64,000 nt of DNA from Shinella zoogloeoides (GCF_033705735.1 NZ_CP131130.1:1119001-1183000); one strand, 5' to 3'; shown: positions 31,760-41,462, numbered from the stretch's first letter. The notes: generated from the letters alone by a model not told the origin. Made by a program: numbers and translations.

Positions 31760-32662
31760 ATGCCCGATCTGACTCTTGATCTCCGATACCTGAAATACGC
31801 CGTTCAGGTCGCCGAGGCCGGCAGCTTCCGCCGAGCGGCGGAACGCCTATCGGTATCGCAATCCACCGTCAGCCGACGTGTGCAGCTGTTTGAGCGCCAG
31901 CTTGGCTTTTCTCTCTTCAAGCGTACGCGAGCGGGGGCAGGGCTGACTCCAGAAGGTGAACGCTTCCTTCAACAAGCGGTGGTGGGAGCGCGCTACCTTC
32001 GTAACGCCGCAACGGAGATCCGTTCCGCGCGAAAACTCATAACCGGGCTAGTGAGGTTTGGAATGCTTGAAGCGTTTCCGGCGTGCCCGATCATCGACAT
32101 TCTCGCGGCATTCAGAAATCGACATCCGACGATCGAGGTAAAGCTTGAGGAAGGCACTTCAGAAGAAAACTCTTTGGGGGTGAACCGCGGGTTACTGGAC
32201 GCAGCAATCAGCCTGAGTGCGAGCAAAAGCCCTCAGTTCCAAGTTCGACGTCTCTGCGAACCAGATCTGTTCGTGGCATTGTCCCCGCTTCACGAGTTGG
32301 CAGCACGGCCACAGCTGTCGTGGGAGGACATTTGTGACGAAGTCTTCCTCGTTCGCTCGGATGGTGCTGGGCGTGAGCTTGCTGGCATACTCCGGCGCAT
32401 GGTGGGCGCCGGAGACGGAGCGGTTCAACTCTCGATCCAACAAGTCAGCCGAGAAACCCTGCTGACGATGGTCGAACAGGGCTTCGGCTTGACCATCACC
32501 AGCGTGATATACCGGCCGGATATCGCGTTGATCCCGCTCCCATCGGCTCGGGCGCCGACGGCCGCTATAATTTCGTCCAGAGACAACGACAACCCGACTC
32601 TGCCGCTGCTGCTGAAGTGTTTCGACACCCCCTCTAGCATTAGAGCGGGGACCACGGACTAA
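31760..32662 (+). CDS. LysR-family regulator at the edge of the conjugation core
   Basis: This is a 300-residue LTTR with HTH at ~20-40 (RRAAERLSVSQSTVSRRVQL) and a full effector domain. From memory, a LysR gene commonly lies next to DUF2274/trbI in sphingomonad ICEs, so it belongs to the element core, not to the stress island. It converges on the DUF2274 gene and their stop codons overlap. It may act on the tra/trb promoter region or on ICE excision. Confidence 0.92.
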   Translation: MPDLTLDLRYLKYAVQVAEAGSFRRAAERLSVSQSTVSRRVQLFERQLGFSLFKRTRAGAGLTPEGERFLQQAVVGARYLRNAATEIRSARKLITGLVRFGMLEAFPACPIIDILAAFRNRHPTIEVKLEEGTSEENSLGVNRGLLDAAISLSASKSPQFQVRRLCEPDLFVALSPLHELAARPQLSWEDICDEVFLVRSDGAGRELAGILRRMVGAGDGAVQLSIQQVSRETLLTMVEQGFGLTITSVIYRPDIALIPLPSARAPTAAIISSRDNDNPTLPLLLKCFDTPSSIRAGTTD

Positions 32663-32895
32663 TCGACGCTCCCCGGCGTCAACGTTCGCCTGGCTTTGGC
32701 GAAGCCACGGTCTGTCGCGATGAACCGTTGTAACATCGGGACGATTAACCGAGCTGGGTCAACAGCGGACTGACCTTGCTCTCGGCCCAATAGGTGGGCG
32801 TAGTCAATAAGGTCCTGGTGGAGAGCTGCGGGTAGCTCGACCTGTACCTTAAGTGGCTTTTCGTCCGCGATGGGGCCTAGCTTAAGCTTCGACAT
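32659..32895 (-). CDS. DUF2274 protein (small RHH-like)
   Basis: This is a 78-residue protein. Of the two tandem ATGs at 32898 and 32895 the second has better spacing from GGAGGG. The family pattern is MSKLKLGPIADEKPLKVQVE, then LPAALHQDLIDYAHLLGR, DPARLIVPMLQRFIATDRGF. It resembles ribbon-helix-helix proteins. It is the last gene of the trb operon and may regulate it. Its start overlaps the trbI stop. Confidence 0.88.
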   Translation of the reverse strand: MSKLKLGPIADEKPLKVQVELPAALHQDLIDYAHLLGREQGQSAVDPARLIVPMLQRFIATDRGFAKARRTLTPGSVD

Positions 32896-32897
32896 CA

Positions 32898-34118
32898 TCA
32901 CCCTCCATATGGCTCCAGCACCAAGTCTCGCGTCACGATAACGCGCACGGGAAATCCGGGCCGAATAGTGATTGTGGGCGCGACGTTGAGCTGACGCCTT
33001 ACAATCTGCTGCCCTGCGTCGTTGATGGTGTCCTGCCCACCGTTCCGGATCGCCTGAGCGAGCCGATCGTCGTTGTCGACCGCGAGTTCGGCGCCGACGC
33101 TCAGCAGTGTCGACAATCCCGCAGCCTTGGCCAGATCCCACCAATGGTAATCGACGCCATCCTGAAGCCCTGCGAACCCTTCAGCGTCAGCGCCAGGCTG
33201 GCGCTCGAGAACGATCGAGCGCCCGTTCGGGAAGACGAGCCGAGTCCAGACGAGCAGGACGCGGCTCTGGCCGAACTGCACGTTGTTGTCGTACTGCCCG
33301 ACCACACGAGTGCCTTGCGGCACAAGCAAGATACGGCCGGTCGGGCTGTCGTAGATGTTCTCGGTGACCTGCGCGGTGATCTGGCCGGGTAGATCGGATC
33401 GGATGCCGGTGATCAGCGCCGCGGATATCACTGCTCCCGCCTGAAGGACGTTCGGCGATACTGGCGCAGCGACGCGATCGGGCGCAACCGTCCTGCGATC
33501 GGCCGCCACGTTCAGAAACGCGTTCTGCCGGTCCTGCGCCGAGGGCGTGGCGGGCGGCGGAGCGAGGCCAATGCTCGCCAAATCCGGCCCCGGCGCGAGC
33601 GCTGGGGCAACTCCCGCAGCAGCGGGGGCGCCCCGGCTTTCCGATCCGGAGAAGAGACGGCTGGTGCGCGCGGTCTCGATTTCCTGAAGGCGGCGCTGCT
33701 CTTCCGGGCTGATGCCGGGATTGGGCGCGGCCGTCCCGGGTGTTGGCACCGGCTGTCCGCGATCCTGGGTACTGAGGATCGGCCGGCCGAGGTCACCGGG
33801 AAGAGGGGGACCGAGCTGCGGCACGCCACTGTAATCTCGCGGCAGGCCGGCCAGTCCGTCAGCGGTCGAGCGGTTCTCGGTCGAATAGAGTTCGTCGTTC
33901 GGCCGACCGGCGTCACGGGTCTGAAGCGCGTAGATCAGCGCACCTCCGAGCCCGACGCTGGCGACAAGACCGAGGCCGGCGAGAACCTTCCGCGATAACC
34001 GGGTGACGCGGGGCGGTTCGGCCCGCAGCCGCATCGGCGCAGGCCCGACCGGCTCGCCGGTCAGGGGCTGCGCATCGTCGTCCGGCACTTCCTCATTCCG
34101 GGGCGGGTTCTCGCTCAC
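32898..34118 (-). CDS. trbI: Type IV secretion protein TrbI (VirB10-like)
   Basis: This is a 406-residue protein with a cytoplasmic N-terminus, one membrane span (~45-65, VLAGLGLVASVGLGGALIYA), a long Pro-rich periplasmic linker and a C-terminal VirB10 beta-barrel (VISAALITGIRSDLPGQITA, VPQGTRVVGQYDN, RIVLERQPG-like region). It forms the core complex that spans both membranes with TrbG. It overlaps trbG by 4 bases. Confidence 0.96.
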   Translation of the reverse strand: MSENPPRNEEVPDDDAQPLTGEPVGPAPMRLRAEPPRVTRLSRKVLAGLGLVASVGLGGALIYALQTRDAGRPNDELYSTENRSTADGLAGLPRDYSGVPQLGPPLPGDLGRPILSTQDRGQPVPTPGTAAPNPGISPEEQRRLQEIETARTSRLFSGSESRGAPAAAGVAPALAPGPDLASIGLAPPPATPSAQDRQNAFLNVAADRRTVAPDRVAAPVSPNVLQAGAVISAALITGIRSDLPGQITAQVTENIYDSPTGRILLVPQGTRVVGQYDNNVQFGQSRVLLVWTRLVFPNGRSIVLERQPGADAEGFAGLQDGVDYHWWDLAKAAGLSTLLSVGAELAVDNDDRLAQAIRNGGQDTINDAGQQIVRRQLNVAPTITIRPGFPVRVIVTRDLVLEPYGG

Positions 34119-35164
34119 GAGGTCGGCCTCCCGTCTGTGCGGACGATCCTGACGCGCTTCTGCTCGCGGCCGGAGCCGAAGCGAAGTTCGGCAGCCGCGA
34201 ACAGACGATCAACGATCATGTGGTGGCCGCGAACGCGATAGTTCACCAGCTCGGAGGTGTTGCCCTCGGGGCCGACGACGAAGAGTGGCGGCATCTCGCC
34301 CTGACCGATGCCGCGCGGAAACTCGATAAAGACCTGGCGTCCGTCGTCGAAGGCGCGCAGCGGCCGCCACGGCGCACGGTCGCCCTCGATCGCATAGCGG
34401 AAGTTGACGTTCGCGAGATCGACGCCGCTCGCCACCGGCTGGGCCGCCTGCGCCTCGGCGTTCTGGCGGCGCAGCGCAATGAGCTGGTCTTGCGGATACT
34501 GCCATGAGACCGACGCCATATAGGTGCGCTCTGTCGAGCGCAGTTCCATGTGATAGGTGCGCATGTTGGTGTTGATGACGAGGTTGGTCATCAGGTCGGC
34601 GCGGGTGGGCTTTACCAGGATGTGGATCTGGCGCGTTGCCCCCGATCCGCTCTCGGTGTCGCCGATGATCCAGCGCACTGTGTCGCCGGCGGCCACCGGG
34701 CCTGCGCCGACAAGCTGCTCCCCGGGTTGGAGCGCGATGTCGGTGATCTGCCCGACGGCGGTATAGACTTGATAAAGCGCCCCTTGGGTCCACGGGTAGA
34801 CCTGCATCGAGTTAATGAAGCCGTCGCGCACCGGCTGGACTCGTGCCGCCTCGTTTGCTTGGTTGACGCGAGCGGTCGGATTAGAAGGCTCCGGGGCACG
34901 CCGCGTCTCCTCCACACGCTGCAATTGGCCAGGCAGCGGCAGCGGCCGGGGCAGCTCGACCACGGTGACCGGCGCGGGTGGATCGACGGTCTGCACCGCC
35001 GGAGCCGCATTGTCGTAGGAAATCTCCGGCGGCGGATTGGTGGTCGCGCAGCCCGCGAGCGCGGTCGCCGCTAGCAGAACGACCGGGAATGCGGCTCTAC
35101 GGAGAGCCGGGAGTACGAGTGTGTGTGAAGCCGGGTTTCCGGCTTTACGGAAATACGGCTTCAT
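34115..35164 (-). CDS. trbG: Type IV secretion protein TrbG (VirB9-like)
   Basis: This is a 349-residue outer-membrane-complex protein. The ATG at 35164 overlaps the trbF stop. The N-terminal signal peptide ends in a lipobox (LAGCATT), so it is a lipoprotein. The VirB9 domain has YTAVGQITDIALQPGEQLVG and, further on, LMTNLVINTNMRTYHMELRS. The first residues (PYFRKAGNPAS) are encoded by a short palindromic stretch (AAGCCG-N6-CGGCTT). Confidence 0.95.
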   Translation of the reverse strand: MKPYFRKAGNPASHTLVLPALRRAAFPVVLLAATALAGCATTNPPPEISYDNAAPAVQTVDPPAPVTVVELPRPLPLPGQLQRVEETRRAPEPSNPTARVNQANEAARVQPVRDGFINSMQVYPWTQGALYQVYTAVGQITDIALQPGEQLVGAGPVAAGDTVRWIIGDTESGSGATRQIHILVKPTRADLMTNLVINTNMRTYHMELRSTERTYMASVSWQYPQDQLIALRRQNAEAQAAQPVASGVDLANVNFRYAIEGDRAPWRPLRAFDDGRQVFIEFPRGIGQGEMPPLFVVGPEGNTSELVNYRVRGHHMIVDRLFAAAELRFGSGREQKRVRIVRTDGRPTS

Positions 35165-35844
35165 TGCCCAAGCTCCCGTGACCAGTTGATGGCGTTGACG
35201 TAGATGCCGAGCGGGTTCGCTCTGAGCCGGTCGGCGTTTCGGGGGATCTGCACGACGATCGTCAGGATCGCGGTCCAGCGCGTGGTCTCGGCGAGCTGGC
35301 CATTTTCGTATCGGCGCTCGACCCACGCGACGCGGAAGCTGTCCGGGGACGCGCGGATGACGCTGGAGACGTCGACAGCGACCTGCTGCCGGCCGACCCG
35401 TGTAAAGGGGTCGTTGGAGCGGGCGTAGTCATTGAGCGCCATGGCGCCGCGGTCAGTCGTGAAGTCGTAGGCGCGCAGCCAGTTCTGCCGGACGATGATC
35501 GCATCGGCCGGAATGCTCCGGACCTGCTCGATGAAGCGCGCCAGGTGGAAGGCAATCTGCGGATCGGTCGGACGATAGTCGGCCTCGGCGGGCGCGACGG
35601 CCTGCGCCTGACCGATGCGATCGACCTGCACCACCCAGGGTACGATCGTCCCGCGTGCTGACTGCACGACGAGCGCGGTGGCGAACCCGGCCGACAGGAT
35701 CAGCGAGCCGAATGCCATGAGCCGCCAGTTCTTGGCCTGCACGCGCGAGGCGCCGATGCGCTCATCCCAGACCTGGGTGGCGCGTTGATAGGGCGTCTCC
35801 GGCTCGGGGGCCTTGCCATAATGGGTAGAGGGTCGTTTGAACAT
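35161..35844 (-). CDS. trbF: Type IV secretion protein TrbF (VirB8-like)
   Basis: This is a 227-residue bitopic protein. The N-terminal cytoplasmic segment PYQRATQVWDERIGASRVQA is followed by a single membrane span (LMAFGSLILSAGFATALVVQ). The periplasmic VirB8-like NTF2 fold domain has FTRVGRQQVAVDVSSVIRAS and a terminal GIYVNAINWSREL. Its first base overlaps the last base of trbL (TGATG). Confidence 0.95.
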   Translation of the reverse strand: MFKRPSTHYGKAPEPETPYQRATQVWDERIGASRVQAKNWRLMAFGSLILSAGFATALVVQSARGTIVPWVVQVDRIGQAQAVAPAEADYRPTDPQIAFHLARFIEQVRSIPADAIIVRQNWLRAYDFTTDRGAMALNDYARSNDPFTRVGRQQVAVDVSSVIRASPDSFRVAWVERRYENGQLAETTRWTAILTIVVQIPRNADRLRANPLGIYVNAINWSRELGQ

Positions 35845-37208
35845 CAGCGATCGCCTTCGGAAAGATTGATGGAAGAGCCGCCGCCGTGGGCATCACCTGA
35901 GCGGACGGCATGGGCCGTGGCCTGGACGGCATGGGTCATGTGCTGGGATCGGCGCATCCGCTGCGCCCAGGCCGGCGGACCGCCTGCGTTTGTGGAACCC
36001 GCGGCAGCGGCGCCATCACCGGCCGCGTCACCGCCGATCGAGCCCATGGTGGAAGTGCCGCCTGTCGCCTCGAAGGCGGCCTTGCCGCCAGTGTTGAAGC
36101 TTGAGCGCATGCTTTCGGCGGCACGCGATGCGGCGCGGCGCAGGGGCGAGACGGCGGCGCTGCCGCCGGCACGGGCGACCCCGCCGAGACCGGAAGCGAC
36201 GCCGGCCGCGCCGGACTGCCCGGCTGCGCCAAGGCTGTAAGCGGTGGACGCGCCGCCAGCGATCGCAGCACCGCCACGAGCGGCGGCGGCCGCACCACCG
36301 GCCAGCGCAGCGCCACCCGACGCGGCGGCGCCGACGGCGCCAGCGCCGAGCGCGACCATGCCGCCCGCGGCGATGCCCGTGCCGACCGCTGCGCCGGCGC
36401 TGAGCTGGGGACCACCGGAGACGATGCCGCTTGCAATACCGGGACCGAAGATGCCGAGGCCGAGCAGCGACAGCGCGGCGAGCACGATCGCCATCGCTTC
36501 GTCGATTGTCGGATTCTGGCCGCCGAAACCGGATGTGAATTCTGAGAAGAGCGTCGAGCCGATGCCGATGATGACGGCCAGCACCAGCACCTTGATGCCG
36601 GAGGAGATGACGTTGCCGAGCACGCGTTCGGCCATGAAGGCCGACTTGCCGAACAGGCCGAACGGGATCAGCACGAAGCCGGCGAGCGTCGTCAGCTTGA
36701 ACTCGATGAGCGTGACGAAGAGCTGAATGGCGAGGATGAAAAAAGCGAGCAGCACCAGCGCCCAGGCCAGGAACATGCAGGCGATCTGGATGAAGTTCTC
36801 GAAGAACGACCAGTAGCCCATGAGGCTGGAGATGGAATCGAGCAGCGGCCGTCCGGCGTCGAGCCCGGTCTGAGCGACCTTGCCAGGGCGCAAGAGGTCG
36901 GCCGTGGTGAACCCGGTGCCGCTAGCCTTCAGGCCGAGGCCGGCGAAGCTCTCGAAAATGATACGGGCGAGGTTGTTCCAATTGCCGATGATGTAGGCGA
37001 ACACTCCGACGAACAGCGTCTTCTTCACCAGGCGGGCCATGATGTCGTCGTCGGCGCCCCAGCTCCAGAACAGCGCCGCCAGCGTCACGTCGATGACGAT
37101 CAGGGTGGTGGCGATGAAGGCGACTTCGCCGCTGAGTAGCCCGAATCCGCTGTCGATGTAGCGGGTGAAGACCTCAAGAAAATGGTCAATGACGCCGGTG
37201 CCGCCCAT
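35844..37208 (-). CDS. trbL: Type IV secretion protein TrbL (VirB6-like)
   Basis: This is a 454-residue polytopic membrane protein. About six hydrophobic segments lie in residues 1-240 (VAFIATTLIVIDVTLAALFW, FILAIQLFVTLIEFKLTTLA and others). The C-terminal third is Ala/Gly/Ser-rich and low complexity, which is typical of TrbL in these elements. It forms the inner-membrane channel. Confidence 0.94.
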   Translation of the reverse strand: MGGTGVIDHFLEVFTRYIDSGFGLLSGEVAFIATTLIVIDVTLAALFWSWGADDDIMARLVKKTLFVGVFAYIIGNWNNLARIIFESFAGLGLKASGTGFTTADLLRPGKVAQTGLDAGRPLLDSISSLMGYWSFFENFIQIACMFLAWALVLLAFFILAIQLFVTLIEFKLTTLAGFVLIPFGLFGKSAFMAERVLGNVISSGIKVLVLAVIIGIGSTLFSEFTSGFGGQNPTIDEAMAIVLAALSLLGLGIFGPGIASGIVSGGPQLSAGAAVGTGIAAGGMVALGAGAVGAAASGGAALAGGAAAAARGGAAIAGGASTAYSLGAAGQSGAAGVASGLGGVARAGGSAAVSPLRRAASRAAESMRSSFNTGGKAAFEATGGTSTMGSIGGDAAGDGAAAAGSTNAGGPPAWAQRMRRSQHMTHAVQATAHAVRSGDAHGGGSSINLSEGDR

Positions 37209-37212
37209 GATC

Positions 37213-37602
37213 TTATCTCGCCTCGTCGAGCTGCGGCGGCGCGATCGGTGCGGCGGGCTCGATGGCCGGCTGATCGGTGCGGTCCGATTGGGGTGTGAGA
37301 GTGTCTCGCGGCGCTGGCGGGATGTCCGGCAAGCGCTCGGCAGGTCGCGCGCCGGGCGCGAGGAAGCGGTTGCGGTTTTCGGCCCAGGCCCGCAGGCACG
37401 CCGGATCGCGCGGCCCCGCTTCGCCGAGCACCTGGCAGCGGATCAGTTCGTCGCGCAACGGATCGCCCTGCGCTTGGGTGGTCCGGCCGGACGGCCACGC
37501 CTCCCGCACTTCCTCTGTCCGGTTCATCTCGATCGCGGTCGCGGTGATCGCGACGGCCACAAACACGACAGCGCCAAGCCGGGCGAGCATCTTGCCGTCC
37601 AT
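37213..37602 (-). CDS. trbK: Putative entry-exclusion protein TrbK-alt
   Basis: This is a 129-residue protein with an N-terminal membrane anchor (LARLGAVVFVAVAITATAIE). The segment CQVLGEAGPRDPACLRAWAENRNRF, given here in two halves with C residues at ~56 and ~68, is the TrbK-alt signature. A Pro-rich tail follows. It sits between trbJ and trbL as in related elements. The entry exclusion function is inferred from the family name. Confidence 0.85.
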   Translation of the reverse strand: MDGKMLARLGAVVFVAVAITATAIEMNRTEEVREAWPSGRTTQAQGDPLRDELIRCQVLGEAGPRDPACLRAWAENRNRFLAPGARPAERLPDIPPAPRDTLTPQSDRTDQPAIEPAAPIAPPQLDEAR

Positions 37603-37612
37603 GGCTGCGCCC

Positions 37613-38383
37613 TCAGTTGCCGTTCGGGAACATGCGGGCGTTGCCGGGCTGATAGCCGGTGCCCGGCGTCAGGAAGCGCCGGCGCTGTTCGCGGCCCTGT
37701 TCGGCCGCTGCCGCCCGTTCGGCCTCGGAGAGGCTCTGTGCGCGGCCATTGGCGGCGACGACGGCGGTGAGATCAGCGAGCTGCTGTGCTTGCAGGGCGA
37801 GAAGCTGATTGCCGGCTTGGGTCGCCTGCAACGCGCCGGTCGCGCCCTGGCTCTGGCCGACCAGCGCCGACATCTCGCTGCGATTGGTGTCGATGTTGCC
37901 GACGACGCCGGCCTGGACACGCATCGCGTCCTGCAAGCCGCCAACCGTGTTCTGCCAGCGCTCGCGCGCTCCCGCGACGAGCGCCTGATCGGAGGCCGAC
38001 ATCGACGCGTTGCCGTAGGTGGTCTGGAACGCGCGGTCGATCTGCTGGACGTTGAGGGCGATGCCCTGCGCCTCTTGCAGGAGCTGCTGCGTGCGCTGCA
38101 CCGACTGCTGAAGCTGTTGGAGCGAGGAATATGGCAGGCTGGCGAGGTTGCGGGCCTGGTTGATCAGCATCGTCGCTTCGTTCTGAAGCTGGGTGATCTG
38201 CTGATTGACCTGCTGGAGGGTGCGCGCCGCCGTCAGGACGTTCTGCGCATAGTTGGTCGGATCGTAGACGATCCATTGCGCAGCGGCGGGAGTGCTGAGG
38301 ATCGGCGAAAGCGCGATCGGCGCGGCAAGGAGCGCTGCGGTGATACGCAGTGCAAGCGAGCGGGATTGAGTAGAACGGGTCAT
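37613..38383 (-). CDS. trbJ: Type IV secretion protein TrbJ (VirB5-like)
   Basis: This is a 256-residue secreted protein. The ATG at 38383 overlaps the trbE stop. A Sec signal peptide ends at TPAAAQ, followed by the TrbJ start WIVYDPTNYAQNVLTAARTL and a long helical coiled-coil region (QQITQLQNEATMLINQARNL). It is a minor pilus or adhesion component. Confidence 0.94.
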   Translation of the reverse strand: MTRSTQSRSLALRITAALLAAPIALSPILSTPAAAQWIVYDPTNYAQNVLTAARTLQQVNQQITQLQNEATMLINQARNLASLPYSSLQQLQQSVQRTQQLLQEAQGIALNVQQIDRAFQTTYGNASMSASDQALVAGARERWQNTVGGLQDAMRVQAGVVGNIDTNRSEMSALVGQSQGATGALQATQAGNQLLALQAQQLADLTAVVAANGRAQSLSEAERAAAAEQGREQRRRFLTPGTGYQPGNARMFPNGN

Positions 38384-40836
38384 GGGCGTGTCTCCGGATC
38401 GGTTTGGGGGATGACGTTGGGAAGGTCGGCGACGAGGTCTGCGGCCCAGGCGAGCCGGTTCTCGGCAAGCCATTCGGCAAGGAAACCATCCGTGCCGCTG
38501 CGGGCGTGGATCGCGGCGATCAGCGCCTGGTGCTGCTTCGACGAGGCGGCGCAGAGCGCCAGCGCCACGTCCGACAGGCCCAGCTCGAAGAGCCGGTTGC
38601 CGCGGCGGGACTGGCAGTAGTAATCGCGTTTGGGCATCGCCCGGGCGAGGATCTCGATCTGACGATCGTTCAGCCCGAAGCGGCGATAGATCGCTGTAAT
38701 CTGCGGCTCGATCGCGCGTTCGTTGGGGAGCAGGATGCGGGTCTGGCAGCTCTCGATGATAGCCGGCGCGATCGCTGAGCCGTCGATATCCGAGAGCGAC
38801 TGCGTAGCGAAGATGACGCTGGCGTTCTTCTTGCGCAGCGTCTTGAGCCACTCACGGAGCTGGCCGGCGAAGCCCTCGTCGTCGAGCGCGAGCCAGCCTT
38901 CATCGACGATCAGCAGCGTCGGCCGACCGTCGAGGCGGTCCTCGATGCGATGGAAGAGATAGGCAAGCACGGCGGCAGCGGCGCCAGTGCCGATCAGCCC
39001 TTCGGTCTCGAAGACCTGAACATTGGCTTCGCCCAGATGCTCGGCCTCGGCGTCGAGCAGCCGACCATAAGGACCGCCGACGCAATAGGGCCGCAGCGCC
39101 TGTTTCAGGTCGTTGGACTGAAGGAGAACCGACAGGCCTGTCAGCGTTCGCTCGGTGACCGGCGCGGACGCTAGCGAGGAGAGTGCTGACCAGAGATGCT
39201 CCTTCACCTCGGGCGTGACCGGCACGCTCTCGCGCATCAGGATCGCGACCAGCCAATCGGAGGCCCAGGCGCGCTCGGCGACATCGTCGATGCACGCGAG
39301 CGGTTGAAGCGAAACGCTGTCGTCTGAGCCTTCGGTGAGGCCACCGCCAAGATCGTGCCAGTCTCCGCGCATGGCGAGCGCGGCAGCGCGGATCGATCCG
39401 CCAAAGTCAAAGGCGAAAACCTGCGACTGCGGATAGCGCCGGAACTGCAGCGCCATCAGCGCCAGCAGCACCGACTTGCCGGCGCCCGTTGGCCCGACGA
39501 TCAGCGTGTGGCCGACATCGCCGACATGGATGGAAAGCCGGAACGGGGTCGAGCCTTCGGTTCTGCCGTAAAGCAGTGGGGGTGCATCGAAGTGCTCGTC
39601 CCGTTCCGGTCCCGCCCACACCGCCGACAGCGGGATCATGTGGGCGAGATTCAAGGTGTTGATCGGCGGCTGCCGGACATTGGCGTAGACATGGCCGGGC
39701 AGCGAGCCGAGCCAGGCGTCGACCGCGTTGATCGTCTCGGGCATGGCGGTGAAGTCGCGGCCCTGGATGACCTTCTCGACCATCCGCAGCTTTTCAGCTG
39801 CGATGCGCGGGTCCTCGTCCCAGACGGTGATAGTCGCCGTCACATAGGCCTGGCCCGCATAGTCGGCACCCAGCTCCTGCAATGCCATGTCGGCGTCGGC
39901 GGCCTTGTTGGCCGCATCGGTATCGACCAGCGCAGAGGCCTCGTTGGTCATCACCTCCTTGAGGATGGCGGCGATCGACTTGCGCTTGGCGAACCACTGA
40001 CGCCTGATCTTCGTCAGCAGCTTGGTGGCGTCGGTCTTGTCGAGCAGGACGGCGCGTGTTGACCAGCGATAGGGAAAGGCCAGCCGGTTCAGCTCGTCGA
40101 GGATGCCGGGCGTGGTCGCGGTCGGGAAGCCGACAATGGTGAGGATGCGGACATGTGCGTCGCCGAGCCGGGGTTCGAGCCCGCCGGTCAGGGGCTGATC
40201 GGCCAGCAGCGCATCGAGATACATCGGCGTCTCGGGCACGCGGACGCGGTGCCGCTTCGTCGAGACGGTCGAATGCAGATAGGTCAGCGTCTCGCCGTCA
40301 TCGAGCCAGGCGCATTCCGGCATGAAGGCGTCGATGAGCTGAAGGATGCGATCGGTGCGGTCTGCGAAGCCGCGCAGGATCTCGTGCGCATCGACGCCGG
40401 CGTGATCGCGACCCTCATAGAGCCAGGTCTCGGCCCGCGCCGCGTCTTCGGCCGGCGGCAGATAGAGGAAGGTGAGGAAATAGCTGGACTCGAAATGCGC
40501 GCCGGCTTCCTCGAAGTCGGCCTTGCGTTCGGCGTCGACGAGGGCGGATGCGCTGTCGGCGAACATGCTTGCCGGATAGGTGGCGGCGCCATGGCGCTGC
40601 GCCTCGACGAAGATCGCCCAGCCGGAGCCGAGGCGACGAAAGGCGTTGTTGAGCCGGGCGGCGACGGCGACCAGCTCGGCCGGCACGGCGCTGTCGAGGT
40701 CCGGGCCGCGGAAGCGCGCGGTGCGCTGCAGGCTGCCGTCCTTGTTCAGCACGATCCCTTCGCCAACCAGTGCGACCCAGGGAAGGAAGTCGGCGAGCCG
40801 GGTGTTGCGGTTGCGATATTCGGCGAGGTTCATCAT
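38380..40836 (-). CDS. trbE: Type IV secretion ATPase TrbE (VirB4-like)
   Basis: This is an 818-residue ATPase. The start is supported by GGAGGA 6 bases upstream. The N-terminal CagE/TrbE region precedes the ATPase domain with Walker A GPTGAGKSV at 448-456 and Walker B LLIVDEGWLAL near residue 645-655. It energises pilus assembly and substrate transfer at the inner membrane. It lies between trbD and trbJ. Confidence 0.97.
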   Translation of the reverse strand: MMNLAEYRNRNTRLADFLPWVALVGEGIVLNKDGSLQRTARFRGPDLDSAVPAELVAVAARLNNAFRRLGSGWAIFVEAQRHGAATYPASMFADSASALVDAERKADFEEAGAHFESSYFLTFLYLPPAEDAARAETWLYEGRDHAGVDAHEILRGFADRTDRILQLIDAFMPECAWLDDGETLTYLHSTVSTKRHRVRVPETPMYLDALLADQPLTGGLEPRLGDAHVRILTIVGFPTATTPGILDELNRLAFPYRWSTRAVLLDKTDATKLLTKIRRQWFAKRKSIAAILKEVMTNEASALVDTDAANKAADADMALQELGADYAGQAYVTATITVWDEDPRIAAEKLRMVEKVIQGRDFTAMPETINAVDAWLGSLPGHVYANVRQPPINTLNLAHMIPLSAVWAGPERDEHFDAPPLLYGRTEGSTPFRLSIHVGDVGHTLIVGPTGAGKSVLLALMALQFRRYPQSQVFAFDFGGSIRAAALAMRGDWHDLGGGLTEGSDDSVSLQPLACIDDVAERAWASDWLVAILMRESVPVTPEVKEHLWSALSSLASAPVTERTLTGLSVLLQSNDLKQALRPYCVGGPYGRLLDAEAEHLGEANVQVFETEGLIGTGAAAAVLAYLFHRIEDRLDGRPTLLIVDEGWLALDDEGFAGQLREWLKTLRKKNASVIFATQSLSDIDGSAIAPAIIESCQTRILLPNERAIEPQITAIYRRFGLNDRQIEILARAMPKRDYYCQSRRGNRLFELGLSDVALALCAASSKQHQALIAAIHARSGTDGFLAEWLAENRLAWAADLVADLPNVIPQTDPETRP

Positions 40837-40848
40837 CGTCGTTCCTCC

Positions 40849-41130
40849 TCAGACCGACAGGTGGCCGGGGATGCGCAGATGCTTGCGCACGACGTCGACG
40901 AACTGCGGATCGCGCTTGGCGGCCCAGACGGCCGCGAAGTGGCCAAGAGCCCAGAGGCCCAGGCCGACCAGCCAGAGGCGAAGACCAAGGCCGAGGGCTG
41001 CCGCAAGCGTGCCGTTGAGAATGGCGAGCGAGCGCGGCGCGCCGCCGAGCAGGATGTGCTCGGTCAGCGCCCGGTGAACTGGAACCGAGAAACCCGGCAG
41101 TTCGCCGCCATGGTCAGCGCCGTTGGCCAT
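40849..41130 (-). CDS. trbD: Type IV secretion protein TrbD (VirB3-like)
   Basis: This is a 93-residue protein starting at the ATG that overlaps the trbC stop by one base. It has FSVPVHRALTEHILLGGAPR, two adjacent hydrophobic segments (SLAILNGTLAAALGLGLRLW, LVGLGLWALGHFAAVWAAKR) and a terminal DPQFVDVVRKHLRIPGHL. It is an inner-membrane partner of TrbE. Reading further upstream in frame would give an Arg-rich out-of-frame extension, so the short form is correct. Confidence 0.94.
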   Translation of the reverse strand: MANGADHGGELPGFSVPVHRALTEHILLGGAPRSLAILNGTLAAALGLGLRLWLVGLGLWALGHFAAVWAAKRDPQFVDVVRKHLRIPGHLSV

Positions 41131-41462
41131 CAGACGAGCGCCCCGCCGCCGAACGAGAAGAACGACAGGAAGAAGCTGGACGCGGCGAAGGCGATCGACA
41201 GGCCGAAGACGATCTGGATCAGCTTGCGGGCACCGCCGGACGTGTCGCCGAAGGCGAGCGTCAGGCCGGTGATGATGATGATCATCACGGCGATGATCTT
41301 GGCGACGGGCCCCTCGATCGATTCGAGGATGGACTGCAGCGGCGCTTCCCACGGCATGGAGGAACCGGACGCGTGCGCGGCGGGCGCCATCGCCAATGAG
41401 ACGAATGTGACGGATACCGCTGTCGCGATATGGCGGCGGATGCGCAGGGCGTGCTTGATCAT
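41130..41462 (-). CDS. trbC: Conjugative pilin TrbC (VirB2-like)
   Basis: This is a 110-residue pre-pilin with a signal peptide ending near HASG, then MPWEAPLQSILESIEGPVAK and two hydrophobic helices (IIAVMIIIITGLTLAFGD and IVFGLSIAFAASSFFLSFFS). VirB2-type pilins are processed to about 7-8 kDa. TraF encoded at 48208 is the likely processing or cyclising peptidase. Confidence 0.95.
   Translation of the reverse strand: MIKHALRIRRHIATAVSVTFVSLAMAPAAHASGSSMPWEAPLQSILESIEGPVAKIIAVMIIIITGLTLAFGDTSGGARKLIQIVFGLSIAFAASSFFLSFFSFGGGALV

Noticed and set aside
35100..35164. Palindromic stretch coding the first residues of TrbG, similar to one inside the strawberry-notch gene near 62300
   Set aside because: The shared part is short (GCCGGCTTT-CGGAAA) and both copies are in frame in normal proteins. 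It is not enough to claim a mobile palindromic element.
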